Assembly (NCBI GenBank): GCA_032622095.1
Contig: CP136062.1
Coordinates: 9,203,710 to 9,267,709 of the forward strand
Reading direction: 5' to 3'
From: Siphonodentalium dalli
Taxonomy: Eukaryota > Mollusca > Scaphopoda > Gadilida > Siphonodentaliidae
DNA: 64,000 nucleotides
Numbering within the stretch: the stretch's first letter is position 1; each line of letters begins with the position of its first letter. Below, in pieces: positions 48,034-60,694 of this stretch. The notes under the pieces were generated by a model. The model saw only the letters and a list, made by a program, of their open reading frames with translations. It was not told where the DNA came from and ran no database searches. The translations under genes were made by a program, and so were the position numbers.

Positions 48034-48608
48034 ATTTCAATAAACTTCATCAAAATGTTATTCTCGTCCTTTTATCTTTCACCCACTGCGTGTTTCTTGT
48101 GTTTCTTTAACAATCATTCATAATGAGTGCCGTGTGTCCCTTTAGAGTGCATTGTGTTCCCTTTAACTTGCACATACCGAGATTATCCTTTTAATATTCC
48201 CCACCGTGAGTGCAGTGTCCCCCTTTAATGATGTCATAGCGTGAGTACACATAAGACTGTACTGTGAAAGGTTATAGCGCAGAAACAAACAGGAAAGATA
48301 TTTTAATTAGTTATTAATGTGGATTCAAAGAGATTGGTTTACCATTCTGACCTGTTGAGTGTGCATCTGTGAAAATGCTTCGGTATAACCTGCGATATGT
48401 AAGTCGAATGTTTTGATCCACTATGCAATGGATTGTGCTCTGTAATCGTCTGCTGACTGCTTGGAGTTAGATGTGTTTTTAATACCTAGATGGTCTACCA
48501 CGTGCTGAGAATTTGTAGATTGTTTTAATTTTATTAATTGTTTCAGAGGCAACTAGAAAGGCATTTTATTTTTCCTAACCAATATGTGCTAATGATACGG
48601 GCCCCTGA

Positions 48609-48800
48609 ATGTTTTTTATTCAAATTAGTGCAGGCTTAAATGTTTTATCACCTAGTGGTATGCATAATCTCATTAATCTGTTTCACCGCTTTATTCCCGT
48701 CGGTATGGAGAATGTTCCAGAAATGGTTATATGTTGTGTTATTAGCCTGAGAACTCTGTGCCCAGCAGTAGGTGCAGAATACAACGTGCTTAGAAGTTAA
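48609..48800 (+). CDS. 63-codon frame, right copy (possible last exon)
   Basis: Mirror of 30347-30538 with one replacement. An acceptor-like TTTTTATTCAAATTAG precedes the conserved part. Confidence 0.35.
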   Translation: MFFIQISAGLNVLSPSGMHNLINLFHRFIPVGMENVPEMVICCVISLRTLCPAVGAEYNVLRS

Positions 48801-48884
48801 TTAACAGACAAAAGTGCGTCTACCTTCAGCATTGTTAGTTTAAACGGATATATGCGATACAAGTATGAATTGTCTTACACGAAT

Positions 48885-49265
48885 ACATTATGGATTTACT
48901 AGAATGTTGTAGAAGACAAAAATTTCCAGAATATTCCAGAAAGAATAATTTGCGTGGGAAGGAATATTTTTATGAATTTTACTAGATTGTTCCAGAAGAT
49001 AAAATTGCGTGGAGAACAGTAAATAGATAGATGCTATGATAGCATGAGAGCCAATGCCTCGCTGTACCGTGTGTGTGAAATTAACATTGGGGCTTTACAT
49101 GCATATAATTTGAAAGAGGCCGTATACATGTATGATTTTTATTACACGAATACATTATGGATTTTACTAGAATTTTCCAGAAACAAAAAATTTCTAGAAT
49201 TTTCCAGAAACAACAAATTGCGTGGGAATATATGACTAGATTGTTCCAGAAGATAAAATTGCGTG
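48885..49265. promoter_or_regulatory. Tandem segment with heat-shock elements
   Basis: TTCCAGAATATTCCAGAA at 48924-48941 and TTCTAGAATTTTCCAGAA at 49192-49209 are perfect four-unit nTTCnnGAA arrays. A three-unit version lies at 49170-49182. The two halves (about 48885-49015 and 49143-49265) are diverged direct repeats. Confidence 0.65.
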
Positions 49266-50252
49266 GGAAGGAGGGAATTAAGAAAAAGGAGGAGCGATCT
49301 ATAATAATTAAACCTATACAAATTAACACATAAAAAAGAAGGAGTTTGTAAGACTATGGACCCATAGATAAACACATACAAAGCATAGAAAAGGGGGCGT
49401 TGCCATACTATAGGGGCATAGACATACACATACCTATAGGAAAAGGGGTCCCATACCATTTGGACCCACAGACACAGCTATGCTGCTGGCGCATTGTTTA
49501 CGATGACGTCATTTGCGTTGCTTCCCAACCTTAACCCTTTCCACTCTCAACGACATTTCAATTGGTTAAAATTAAAAATTTCTCAAGTTCCAGCTCAACC
49601 TGAATCTAGTTACCCAATTTGTAGAAATACTTTAAAAGTACATTTTAGTTTTATCAGTTTTAACTATAATTTTATTGCCGATATGAGCTTAACATCATAA
49701 TATGAAACTGTTTATGGCAGTGTTATCCAAACGTGTGCTTTGATAATGATTATAATTTTATTTTGCGATCAAACGTCAGTGCAGCTCAGCAGAAACGCAT
49801 GGGCACTAGTTCAATTCAGCAGAAACGCATGAGCACCTACGATCATAGTACACCCACTGGACACGACTGCGTCGTGTCGGTCAGTGGGTGACAAAAAAAG
49901 ATGTTATGTTTCCGTACATCGACCGACCCTAACAATAACCCGCCGACCCTAATCCTTTTATTGATATTTTGAGAAAAAGTCAAAATTTACTTTAAAAAAA
50001 AAAAAAATGGTTTTGTTTTGTTTTTACTGTCTTTACGTCTAATACATAATAGACTAATAGACTACTCGTCAATGAGGATAACTGCCAGAAAACTACTGTA
50101 GGAAGCCAAGCTGTCCGCCCCAGTTTAAATAATGTTCGTCTGATGTAACGTTGTTCCATTTTTGTTATCTCAGTATGTATGTTGTCAGTATTTGAATTTA
50201 TTTAAATAAACATAAAAAATAAAAATGTATATTTTAATTGAGGTCGGTATGA

Positions 50253-50352
50253 GCCAGGGTCCGTATAAGCCGAGGGTCCTTATAGGCCAGGGTCCGTATC
50301 AGCCGGAGTCCGTATGAGCCAGGGTCCGTAAGAGCCAGGGTCCGTATCAGCC
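50253..50352. repeat. 18-base minisatellite
   Basis: About six copies of GGGTCCGTATGAGCCAGG-like units. Confidence 0.75.
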
Positions 50353-50394
50353 GGCATTCATTTTAACATTGGACAGATCTATTTTTTTGCCTTA

Positions 50395-50990
50395 ACCTTT
50401 TCTATACTAAATATTCATTGATGAGTAGTTACCCCTTAGGAAATGTTCAGATAATAAGTTCAACAAATGACGATTGGTTGAACTTATTATCTGAACATTT
50501 CCCTCCAAACAACTAGTCCCATTCTGCTGGTACGTAAAAATAGCTAAGGTATTGGGATAGACAGATTCTGTGTTTAAACACAGCATCTGTCTATCCCAAT
50601 ACCTTAGCTGGTACGTACCAGCAGAATGAGACTACCAAACAACATGACTTCTGCTCTTTTATTATAATGCCCAAGCCTTGAAATAGTGTGCCTGTCATTT
50701 GCAGAATGAGGTCCCCAGAGGGTGAATTTAGTGATGCTACCCCGCATAGCGGGTTAGCATCAACAAATTCACCCTCTGTGAACCTCATTCTGCTGAGTTG
50801 TAAGCAGAATGAGGTCCCCAGAGGGTGGATTTGGTAATGCTAGCCCGCTATGCGGGGTAGCATCACTAAATTCACCCTTCGGGGACCTCATTCTGCAAAT
50901 CACAGACACACTATTTCAAGGCTTGATAATGCCGTCTTTATTTTTCCTGAACTGAATGGGAGAATTTATTCAGTATAGAAAGGGTTAACC
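50395..50990. mobile_element. TTAA-type hairpin element carrying nested insertions
   Basis: The left end is CCTTTTCTATACTAAAT and the right end TCAGTATAGAAAGGGTTAA (about 50960-50985). The middle holds the AATAAGTTCAACAAA hairpin, a second hairpin (50520-50628, AGCTAAGGTATTGGGATAGA), and a MITE at 50672-50925. It is thus at least two insertions deep. Confidence 0.65.
50672..50925. mobile_element. Short-form GCAGAATGAGG MITE with perfect 8-bp target duplication
   Basis: ATAATGCC flanks both sides (50664-50671, 50926-50933). Ends are CAAGCCTTGAAATAGTG and its complement; two internal hairpins follow. An 8-bp duplication fits hAT-like or P-like transposons. Confidence 0.8.
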
Positions 50991-51239
50991 ACGAGGTGTT
51001 GGTGTCCATCAGTCGTTCTATGCGAATGATAACTTTAGTTTGTGTGATCAGATCTGAACCAAATTGTGTATATCTGTCACAAAGGCCAAGTTTGAATTTG
51101 GTCACGGTCCGAAGAATTTTGACAGAGCTAAAAAAAGAAGAAGCTATGCTTACTAAAAAGCCACCTTTTCGGGGACACATGGTCGGCGACCTTCTATTTA
51201 ATTTATCTTCACAGGGAAGCAGTCTGTGGATGTGATTGT

Positions 51240-51960
51240 TATTAGCTCAACTTATACTTTGTAAAGTTTGAGCTATTGCCATGACTTTGTATCTGTCGTC
51301 CATGTGTGTGCGTGTGTGAACAATTTCCTTCAGTAATGGCTACAGGTCGTACCTTCGGTCGGATAACTATGATAATTGTCATGTATGTTGACATTGACAT
51401 GTAGATGGGAACGAGTCATTTTGGGGTCATTCGGCAAAATAACATGGCTGCCAGCGGCCATCATGGATTTCAAAATTCGATCCATTAGCACGGGCTACAG
51501 GCCGGAGTATTCGTCTGATCATCGTGAAATTTGTCGTGGATGTTAATTAATGACATGTAGATGGGACGGAGTCATTTTGGGGTCATGCGGCAAAAAAACA
51601 TGGCTGCCAGCGGCCATCATGGATTCAAAATTCGATCCATTAGCACAGGCTACAGGCCGGAGTATTCGTCTGATCATCGTGAAATTTGTCGTGGATGTTA
51701 ATTATTGACATGTAGACCGGAATGAGTCATTTTGGGGTCATTCGGCCATAAAACATGGCCACTGGCAGCCATCTTGGATTTTACTCTTTGCATGACTAAA
51801 TAATTTGGCACTACCTACAGTCCACTTCCCTCATCCGTTCATCACCAAACTTCATATTAATCTTGATATTGATCTACTAGATAGGAGGTATCAAATGTTT
51901 TTGATATTCATTGGAAAACATAGCCACCAGCGGCCGTCTTGGATTTTATTCTATATATAT
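51240..51960. repeat. Tandem repeats of about 180 bases
   Basis: Three or four copies marked by GAGTCATTTTGGGGTCATTC and CATGGCTGCCAGCGGCCATC. The family is dispersed in some mollusc genomes, from memory. Confidence 0.65.
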
Positions 51961-52049
51961 CTCTTCATGTTGATAATCTATTATTATTTAGACATTTCAT
52001 CTTGCTGCAGTTTCATTGACACTTTCATTTAATTTATCTCCACAGGGAA

Positions 52050-53060
52050 GCAGGCTGTGGTTGTGATGGGATGTGAGAACCAACATATGCCTGATGAACT
52101 CATATTGGAACCAGGACTGGTCATGATATTTGCTCATGGTGTTGAATGACGTTAACCTGTAAGTTGATTATACTACATGGCCCATGTACTATAATGTCTT
52201 ATGTATAGTGTCTGATGTATTTGATTCATGTACCGGTAGTAGCATTCGGCACAGTTCTGACTAGAATCACACACAAAAATAGCGTCCACAGGCAACCCCT
52301 TCAGTATAACTCACCATTCACATTTTTCTTTAAAAATAGTTTTGATTGACATAATGTACTTTCGGTTTCATTTCTGCGAACGGCTTTTGTTTTCTCATAT
52401 CTTCTTCACCTTGTGACATAATTTTAACTGCGATCAATCACATTTTTTTGTTTATGTATCGAAACAAAATAATATTTTCATTGATTTAATTAGAAATCGA
52501 CATCATATTGGACATGTTAGGTAATATTGGTCAATTCTGGACTCTTATATACGCTTTTGACTGTTTAATTGGTTGTCGTAAACTCTGAATTTGTAAATAA
52601 TGTGTGAAAAGTTCTTACGCAATATTTAACTATGGGCGCAATTTACTGGTTGGTTACATCGCTCTACTGATAGATGTTTCGATTGGCTGGCACTGACGTA
52701 ATACCTGCTGGTAGTAATATAAACCCCACATAATTTCATCAGACTCAGTACTCTGAGCATTTGAGTGTTATTTTAATCAGAAATGCTTTCGGCACTGCCA
52801 TGTATGAATCAACTAACAATTGAATATAATTATCTAACATGCCTCAATAATGTTTGATTGCCATTATCAAATATTACTAACTTGAATAAAATAATTTAGT
52901 CTGCTCAATTACAAAGCTTACAGCCCAATGGTCTTTCTTAGTATTGCAAAGATACATCATGTTTCCATCAATGAACAATAATAGCAAATAGCATTCAATT
53001 GTTCCAAAGTAAGTCTCTGCCACCATTATGTTGGTAACAGTTCATATGACAATAGCCACA
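52050..53060. other. Non-coding stretch, nothing recognised
   Basis: No coding or repeat signal stands out. Confidence 0.35.
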
Positions 53061-53079
53061 AGCCTTCAAATACTGTGTC

Positions 53080-53490
53080 TGTCATTTGCAGAATGAGGTT
53101 CCCAGAGGGTGAATTTAGTGACGCTATCCCGCACGACAGTTATTATCACCAAATTCACCCTCTGGGAACCTCATGCTACTGAGGCCCCAACTGATATGGG
53201 ATACCTAAAGATTGAAGTTCTCCAGTTGATGTTGGTGATATTAACCCATTAGTCACCTCGATTATGCATTTTATCTTCTGCAACTTTGGAGTATAGAAAC
53301 TGAACAAAAGGGAAAACTTTATCCTGTAATTTTAGACTATAGATAATTCCCAGAAGTTGAGTGCTAAGTATAATGAGCTCCCCAGAGGGTGAATGTAATG
53401 ATGCAAGCTCGCTATGCAGGGTATCCTCACTAAATTCACCCTCTGGGGACCTCATTTTGCAAATGACAGACACACTAGCTCAAGGCTTGT
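53080..53490. mobile_element. Long-form GCAGAATGAGG MITE
   Basis: Hairpins at about 53088-53175 and 53365-53462 flank the long-form middle section; outer ends CAAGCCTTCAAATAC and CAAGGCTTG. Confidence 0.7.
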
Positions 53491-53624
53491 TGATTTTATA
53501 TATGTTTCATATTTCATATCAAATTCTATAAATATTGACTGTCTATTTATTTTCAGATGGTGTAGTTCCATGAATGTGGTAAACAGTATCCATCAGGCTC
53601 AGTGTGGAACTCAAGTTTTCAGTA

Positions 53625-53895
53625 TTCCTCTGTTTGCGTATCACACAGGGTGCGACCCATGTGTGTGTATAACACACGGTGCGATCCATTTGTGTGTATT
53701 ACACAGGGTGCGATCCATTTGTATGTATTACACAGGATGCGACCCATTTGTGCATATGGACGTGACCAATTTGTGCGTATCACACAGGATGCGACCCATT
53801 TGTGCATATGGATGTGACCCGTTTGTGCGTATCACACAGGATGCGACCAATTTGTGTGTATCACACAGGATGCAAGCCAGTAGGTGTGCATATGA
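53625..53895. repeat. Minisatellite of about 30 bases
   Basis: About eight copies of TGTGCGTATCACACAGGATG-like units with GCGACCCATTTG. Frames on both strands through it are by-products. Confidence 0.8.
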
Positions 53896-54294
53896 GCTCC
53901 TTTCCCTTCCATGATGGTGTACAACATATTGGTGCACAGAATATGACCTCGGAATATATGATATCTTAAGGGTTCAGATTTATTTCATTGTGAATTTCAT
54001 TTAACTTTTTTTTTAATTCTCAGCTTGATTTCAATCGACATTAGTTACCAGTTTTCCATATCTCAAATGTGCATACCTCAAATGGGAAGGTCTTTTCTGC
54101 TTAGCATGTTTTATTCTGAGACATGCCAAAAGCTGTTATACCCATTTCCTATTGTGGACATTGAGGCTTCATTTTGTAGCATTCTCATTTGATAAGAAAA
54201 TCAGAGGGGGGGGGGGTATGTCCTAAATTGCTCACAAGGGATGTTTACCTTAGTGACAAATTAAACAGGTTATTTTATAATATATTGCTTTTGA

Positions 54295-55834
54295 CTCATT
54301 CAGTGCCGCCGACGAGATATGTTTGAAACAGGCTGCACTGGGCGAAAAACACAATTTAAATCTTGATGTTGCAGGATTAGACCACTGCAGATTACACATC
54401 ACATTTTGGGAGACATCTGTTTAACTATCGTCAGGTGGTCTATATATCCGGGGGGCATAACAGCCAGTGTAGCCTGTGTTAAAAGTGTCATTACTGGTCT
54501 AAAGGTTTAATTATTTTACAAAACTGGAAAAGTTAAAAAAAAAAGGTTTTAATTTGTATACGCAACAGGATTTTCGTTTTCAGTGAAGGCCAACTCTGTG
54601 TTATTGGTTACAGGAAAATAGCCCTATTTCTCTCCCCTGAATTCTGTCATCTACGCTTGCAAGACATTTTTTCAAATTGCTACTATAACTTTTGTTCTAT
54701 TTCAAATAATTCTCAACTCTAACATAGCCCTATCAGGTGGAAGAAGCTTATTTACTGTGAGCTCAGTCATAGTCTGTTTTTGGGTTGAAAATGGTCAATT
54801 TGAGTCCAAAATTGGGTAAAATTTAGTGTTCTGTGTCAGCAAACCAAGGGACATAACTCAGTGTCAAATTTTACGAAGAAGCTAAAGTACAGACATGTTT
54901 ACACCTTCAATTTCTGTTGAATTTAAAAGATGCTTGATGGGACCTGTGCCAAAGGTAGTGGCTCAGCATAGATTTGAAGTAAGGTACCCCAGGTTGGCCA
55001 ACATTTCTGGGAATCGTGTATTTCTACCTAAATATAGAAATGAGAACACACAGACCATGTGTCTTTCCTATGAAGATAAAGATGCATTGTCTGATAGTAG
55101 ACATAAAAGATTTTCACTCAAGCCTTGAAATAGTGTGTGTCATTTGCAGAATGAGGTACACAGAGGTGAATTTAGTGATGCTACCCCGCATAGCGGGCTA
55201 GCATCACCAAGTTCACCCTCTGGGATCCTCATTCTGCTTACACCTCAGCAGAATGAGGTTCCCAGAGGGTGAATTTGGTGATGCTAGTCCGCTATGCGGG
55301 GTAGCATCACTAAATTCTCCCTCTGGGGGACCTCATTCTGCAAAGGACAGACACACTATTTCTAGGCTTGTTTTCACCAAACAAATAAGAGAAAACTTCA
55401 TTAGGCTAGCTATGTGATATTGTTTGGATATTTTCCATGTGGGCAATTGATCTGTTTATATTCTCAATGAATCTCGCTGTCAGTGTGTCCTCGCTGGGTA
55501 CCATTTTACTAAGGAATGCATGTTGTGAAAAATTGAATACCATTTTGGTCATCAGGACACGTTTGACCAAATTCTGATTTCTATGTGGTGTGAATTATCT
55601 ATGTTACCATGGCAACCCACTGACATACCTGTTTCAACAAACTCTGAATATCAAGAGCCCCAATCACATACATGTTCCTGCTAAAAATGACTTTCATTCT
55701 CAGTAAACACGTACGTTAAAGAAATTGAAGGGAACATATATTGGTCCCAAAACCAATGAAAAGTGACAGCATGCCCAGGAAACTCTGTACACGGCTATCG
55801 GTCGGAAATCCCCAGAAAGGTGGCACTGAATGAG
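54295..55834. mobile_element. 1.5-kb element with CTCATTCAGTGCC ends
   Basis: CTCATTCAGTGCC at 54295 is matched in reverse near 55822-55834, with TTAA on the right (55835-55838) and TTGA on the left. This suggests a piggyBac-like element; no transposase frame remains. A MITE (55119-55370) is nested in it. Confidence 0.5.
55119..55370. mobile_element. Short-form GCAGAATGAGG MITE
   Basis: Flanks TTTTCACT and TTTTCACC form an 8-bp duplication with one change. Confidence 0.75.
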
Positions 55835-55994
55835 TTAAGTCTTACTAAAACATGGTAATCATGGTAATTTGATGGTAATTTCTCTTAAAACATATTCTTG
55901 AAATTAGTCCACAACACATCAAACTAATTGATTAAATCACCTGTTGAAAACATTGGTTTATTTTCTTCCAAAAATGGCACTTCCCTATTTTACT

Positions 55995-56345
55995 TCCATA
56001 AAGTGTGTATTTGATTTAACCATTTACCCAACAGAACGGCCCTGTGCCAATGCATTCTCTTATATATGCGAGTCGACCATAGGTCGCCTCGCATATATAA
56101 GAGAATGCATTGGCTTAATACATATCAAAAATATTGTTTTTAGGCCAATGCATTCTCTTATATATGCGAGGCGACCTATGGTCGACTAGCATATATAAGA
56201 GAATGCGTTGGCACAGGGCATAACTGTAACCATCACAATGTGGTCAATGAACCGGTTCCAATGATATCCATATTTGTATGATGTTATTGAGACAGACCGA
56301 AGATATTTTAGGCTGTTGAAGCTTTATTTCGGCGTTTTTGGCCGC
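55995..56345. mobile_element. Inverted relative of the 14906 hairpin element
   Basis: Hairpins at 56045-56115 and 56140-56213; outer sequence (ACAGAACGGCCCTGTGCC, CGGTCTGTCTCAATAACA in complement) matches 14940-15310. Confidence 0.7.
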
Positions 56346-56411
56346 TTTGTTGTATATAATGAGTTTGCTAGATCACAATATTACCTTTTATTTTTTTGAT
56401 TTGTATAATGA

Positions 56412-56818
56412 CTAGCCTTGAAATAGTGTGTCTGACATTTCCAGAATGAGGTCTCCAGAGGGTGAATTTAGTGACACTATCCTGCATGGTGGGCTACCAT
56501 CACCAAATTCACCTTCTGTGAACTGCTATGGGAGACCTAGGATCAGATTGTATTTCCCCAGTTGAAGTCATCTCAATTATTCATTTTGTCTTCTGCAAAC
56601 TAGAAAGATAAACTAACTGAACATAAGGGAAAAAGAAACTAAAAACAATGTTAATTTGAGGCTATAGGTACTTCCCAGAAGATGAGGCCTAATCAGAATG
56701 AGGTCCCCAGAGGATGAATTTAGTCATGTTAGCCTGCCGTGCAGTGTAGTGTCACTAAATTCACCCACTGGGGACCTCATTCTGCAAATGACAGACACAC
56801 TATTTCATGTCTTGTACT
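56412..56818. mobile_element. Long-form GCAGAATGAGG MITE
   Basis: Two hairpins with the long-form middle section; no clean flanking duplication. Confidence 0.65.
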
Positions 56819-56968
56819 GTATAAGGAGAAAACCAAACTACGATTTGATTAAGTTTTAGAAAATTGTGTTTTAGAAGTTATTTTCTGCTCAAAATGATGT
56901 CACCTATATCAACTCATAAATTATGTCCCTTTTGTGGCTAGATGTACCTGCTGTTTATTAGCGATGTG

Positions 56969-57222
56969 CAAGCCTTGTAATAGTGTGTCTGCCATTTGCA
57001 GAATGAGGTCCCCAGAGGGTTAATTTAGTGATGCTACCCCGCATAGCGGGCTAGCATCATCAAATTCACCCTCTGGGGACCTCATTCTGCTTACATCTCA
57101 GCAGAATGAGGTTCCCAGGGGGTGAATTTGGTGATGCTAGCCCGCTATGCGGGGTAGCATCACTAGATTCACCCTCTGAGAACCTCATTCTGCAAATGAC
57201 AGACACACTATTTCAAGGCTTG
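56969..57222. mobile_element. Short-form GCAGAATGAGG MITE
   Basis: Intact double hairpin; flanks do not show a matching 8-bp duplication. Confidence 0.7.
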
Positions 57223-57229
57223 GTCAGTA

Positions 57230-57950
57230 ATGTATAAGATCTATCCATCTCAAACCTCACTAATAAACTTGAATGTTTAACCCACAGGGAGCCTCACACA
57301 GATGCACTACAGAGTGTCGTCTGCTCCAGTCTGTGTGGGGCTGTCTATGGGTTCAGACACACTATTTCAAGGCTATGCGATGTGCAGACCATTTAGATCG
57401 TGTTATCTCCAAATATCTTTAGGTTTGAGTGACTCTTAGATCATGTAAGCTTGTTTCCAGATCATTGTGAATACACATGAATTGTGTTATATCGTCCAAA
57501 AATTCAGGTACCCGGAACTAAAGATATCAGTGATGTGTGCCTCCTTAATGACACTTTAATTGCTGATGTGTCAACTGGCAAACTCCCCCCCGCATTGCAG
57601 CTTCAAAATTTCCAGCTCTCGGAAACATCTTTTGAACCCCTCCCCCGACTGCTGCATCAAACTTTTCGACCAGTAGAAATTTCTCCCTGTTTGAAATTTT
57701 CCAACTGATGGGCGATTCAGTCTGAAATTTTGACCCAAAGTATGAAAATATTCAAATCTTGGTCCATAAACAACATATTTTCACTCTGAACTTTCCTACT
57801 ACCGTTGAATCAATTCAGGCATGAAATATCCAACTTCTGAAAATTTTAACCAAAGTTATGTGATGATACCCATGCAAACCCCCTTGTTGCCCTGTTCCTG
57901 AATGAAAGAATGAAAAGGGATCAAACTGTGGTATTTATAAATCATTATTC
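57230..57950. other. Non-coding, with a small hairpin
   Basis: A hairpin-like remnant (57285-57355, GAGCCTCACACAGATG and CAGTCTGTGTGGGGC) is related to one inside 23345-23420. No gene is seen; a 74-codon frame at 57484-57708 has no support. Confidence 0.35.
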
Positions 57951-57954
57951 TTAA

Positions 57955-58139
57955 CCCTTCCATGACTGCAGCTTACTGAAATTTTACGAAAACCCTGTGC
58001 CAATGCATTCTCTTAAATATGCGAGTCTCCCACAGGGAGCCTCGCATATATAAGAGAATACATTGGCCTAACAATATTTACCTTAACCTTGAAAGCAAGT
58101 GCATTCTCTATATATGGGAGAGCTGCCTTCATAAAAGGG
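57955..58139. mobile_element. Small TTAA-flanked hairpin element
   Basis: TTAA at 57951-57954 and 58140-58143; ends CCCTTCCATG and AAAAGGG; contains the CCAATGCATTCTCTTA hairpin. Confidence 0.6.
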
Positions 58140-58191
58140 TTAAGAGATTCTTCATTCAGTTAGGGTCAATATCTTACATTTCAGGTTCTAC

Positions 58192-58698
58192 CAGGTCAGG
58201 CACATCCTGAATTCAACTACTATAGGTAAATTTGAATATCATCGTTTTGTGAATTCGATATGAGAGGCATAACCCAACATCTTATTTTAAAAAAATATTA
58301 AAAACAGTATCACATTAAATCGGTAACATGTTTTGTTTATATGTCGAAATATCACACCTAGATCAAAATGGAAAATTAGTCATGATGGCACACGATAAGT
58401 CAACTAACATTCAAATGGTCTAAATTGTGTTATGAATGAACGTTTGAGTGAACATTGTAATATCACATAGAAAGGCAACATTGTGTCATTATTAACTAAA
58501 ATAAGCCTGTGCAAAAAGTTGCAAACAAATTTTACTGGGAAACTGAAAATTTGCTACGAATATAAATTGGCTGTGTACTGGGATGCGCATTCCCATAGTT
58601 TCCACAAAAATAGGGAAATGGTGGATTTACCATTGTCAAATTCAACTATAATACTTTAATATATCTATAATAGTTGAATTCAGGATTTGCCTGACCTG
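58192..58698. mobile_element. 507-bp element with inverted ends of about 33 bases
   Basis: CAGGTCAGGCACATCCTGAA at the left is matched in reverse by the right end at about 58666-58698, with few mismatches. Confidence 0.65.
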
Positions 58699-59231
58699 TC
58701 TACCATCAGTCAGTGTCTATATATGTTTATACAATAATTATATTTTTCAAATTCTCATTTTCATTCGGAATCTCAATTTAAAAACAATTTTCTTATTCAT
58801 GTTGCTACATACAAATTCTCATATTCTAAGGCATTACTGTGTAGTGTATATCAAGTACAGGTCTCAAATAACAATAAAACTAGGTAACACCTTTATAGAC
58901 TTGTAATATATACAGCAGGTGTTTTATAATCTAGGTGCTTTCATGGCTTATTATTAACATGTCTGTACATAGGACAAAATATAAAGTAATAATTTATTAT
59001 TATATTTTAACAAGTCTATGTAAGTGATACCTATTTTTATTACACTCTATTTGCGATTTCCATTGAAAACGCCGTTAATTAAATATGGTAATGTCACTAG
59101 TGAATTATGTCATTTCTTGTCATTGATCTATACTGAATTTTCGATGGTTGATCTTTCTCCACTTCGAGACTTTCATGCATTAATTCTGGATATTTTAATC
59201 ATATTTGGCAAACCAAATTGATGCAGAAGTG

Positions 59232-59399
59232 TAATAAATAGAGTAATCAATTAGTTCATAGAATTATGTTAAATAATTCATGAGAGGCGAGGGACATTCG
59301 GGTAAGAAACTGCGCACTCGTTTCTAACCAACGTCTCTCGCCTCTCGTGAATTATTTAATGTAATTCTCGAAACCAATTGATTACTCTCTATTTATTCC
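59232..59399. repeat. Long imperfect palindrome
   Basis: AATAAATAGAGTAATCAATT pairs with its complement near 59380-59399; inner arms GAATTATTTAA and GAGAGGCGAG also pair. Confidence 0.7.
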
Positions 59400-59457
59400 A
59401 TATATCACCACTGTATAAGTGTGATTTCTGTGCTTGAGATCATGTAAACAAACTTAA

Positions 59458-59711
59458 CCCTTTCTATACCAAATACGCATTGATGAGTAGATCCCTTAGG
59501 AAATATTCAGATAATAAGTTCAACAAACGACCTATGTACGTTTGTTGAACTTATTTTCTGAACATTTCCCCAATGAATGTGAATCTTTTGCTCTTGTGTT
59601 ATCTGTCTCTTGTCTGCTTTTATTACATGAACACCCCTCCAAATGAATAATATACCACTCCAATGTATACTTGTATAACTGAATTGGAGAATCCATTCAG
59701 TATAGAAAGGG
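59458..59711. mobile_element. TTAA-flanked piggyBac-like MITE
   Basis: TTAA at 59454-59457 and 59712-59715; ends CCCTTTCTATAC and GTATAGAAAGGG; internal AATAAGTTCAACAAA hairpin. Confidence 0.75.
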
Positions 59712-60164
59712 TTAATATATCCAGACATGAGATTTCACCTAAGTTTAGATATATGTGCAATATAGCATCACTAAATTCACCCTGGGGACCTCATTCTGCT
59801 CACACTCTATCCAGGGTTGTATGGATGGAGGTTCACCATCGGGATTGCCTACTGAAGTTGCTTTTTCTGTTCAAAAATTCTTTACTTTTTTGGAAAGTTG
59901 ATATTTTATCTTCAAATGTGGGTTTGTCCTGTCCGTGTCCTGTCCTGTTGTGAGGGTATGTGGGCACCCGTGGTGCAACCTCTTGTTCAATTTGGTCTCA
60001 ATAGAATAAAACAAGTTAGTTAATTGTAGCTGTGTAGCTGGAGATGATATTATATGCAAGTTATTGCTGTTACAAGTATTGGTATCTGACTTCTGTGGCA
60101 CATAGAACATTATATGTTGAATTATGTTCATATTTTTATTGTTTTTCTCTGCTTAGGCCATACA

Positions 60165-60655
60165 AAATAAATACCCCTCTCCTTTATTTCGACCAGGCCT
60201 GAGAATAAGGTGACTGAGATTTGCAAAATGAGATCCCAGATGGTGTATTTAATGCCGTTATCCCACATTAGCGGCATTAGCATCATTAAATTCACCCTCT
60301 GGGGACCTCATTCTGCTCAATACGTCTCATCTTTTCTGGAAAGTTTCTTTATCAAATTTCTATAGGAACATCTTCACATAGATTCTATTTCTTTTTTAGT
60401 TTAGTTTCTCTATACATGTATCCCCAAATTGGCAGACGACACATTGCATAATCGAGGTTCCCAATGGGTGTACATCACAATATTCACCAGTTGGAAACTT
60501 CAATCAGAGTCTGTCTCTCAAAGCAGATGAGGCCATGCAGAATGAGGTCCCCAGAGGGTGATTTTGATGATGCTAGCCCGCTGAGTGAGAGTCACCAAAT
60601 TCACCCTCTGGGGACCTCATTCTGTAAATGACAGGGCACACTAAACTCAGGCTTG
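60165..60655. mobile_element. Long-form GCAGAATGAGG MITE
   Basis: Two hairpins (60225-60318 and 60535-60625); the middle section (ATTGGCAGACGACACATTGC) matches 15630-15660 in reverse. Confidence 0.7.
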
Positions 60656-60694
60656 ATTTCGACCCACTTCAGATTTATTTAATTTTGTTATGTA

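Larger units (their letters stand above)
41933..48867 (-). repeat. Right arm of giant inverted repeat
   Basis: It matches the complement of 30280-40667 but lacks the two large left-arm insertions. The inner edge is CGAAAATAACGATAA at 41933; the outer edge is at ATACAAGTATG near 48867. Confidence 0.9.

Noticed and set aside
30280-48867. Herpesvirus-like inverted-repeat genome
   Set aside because: No herpesvirus capsid, polymerase or terminase was recognised in the arms, and the spacer is non-coding.
53414-53937. 166-codon frame with CVSHRM-type repeats
   Set aside because: It arises from a minisatellite that is open on both strands.
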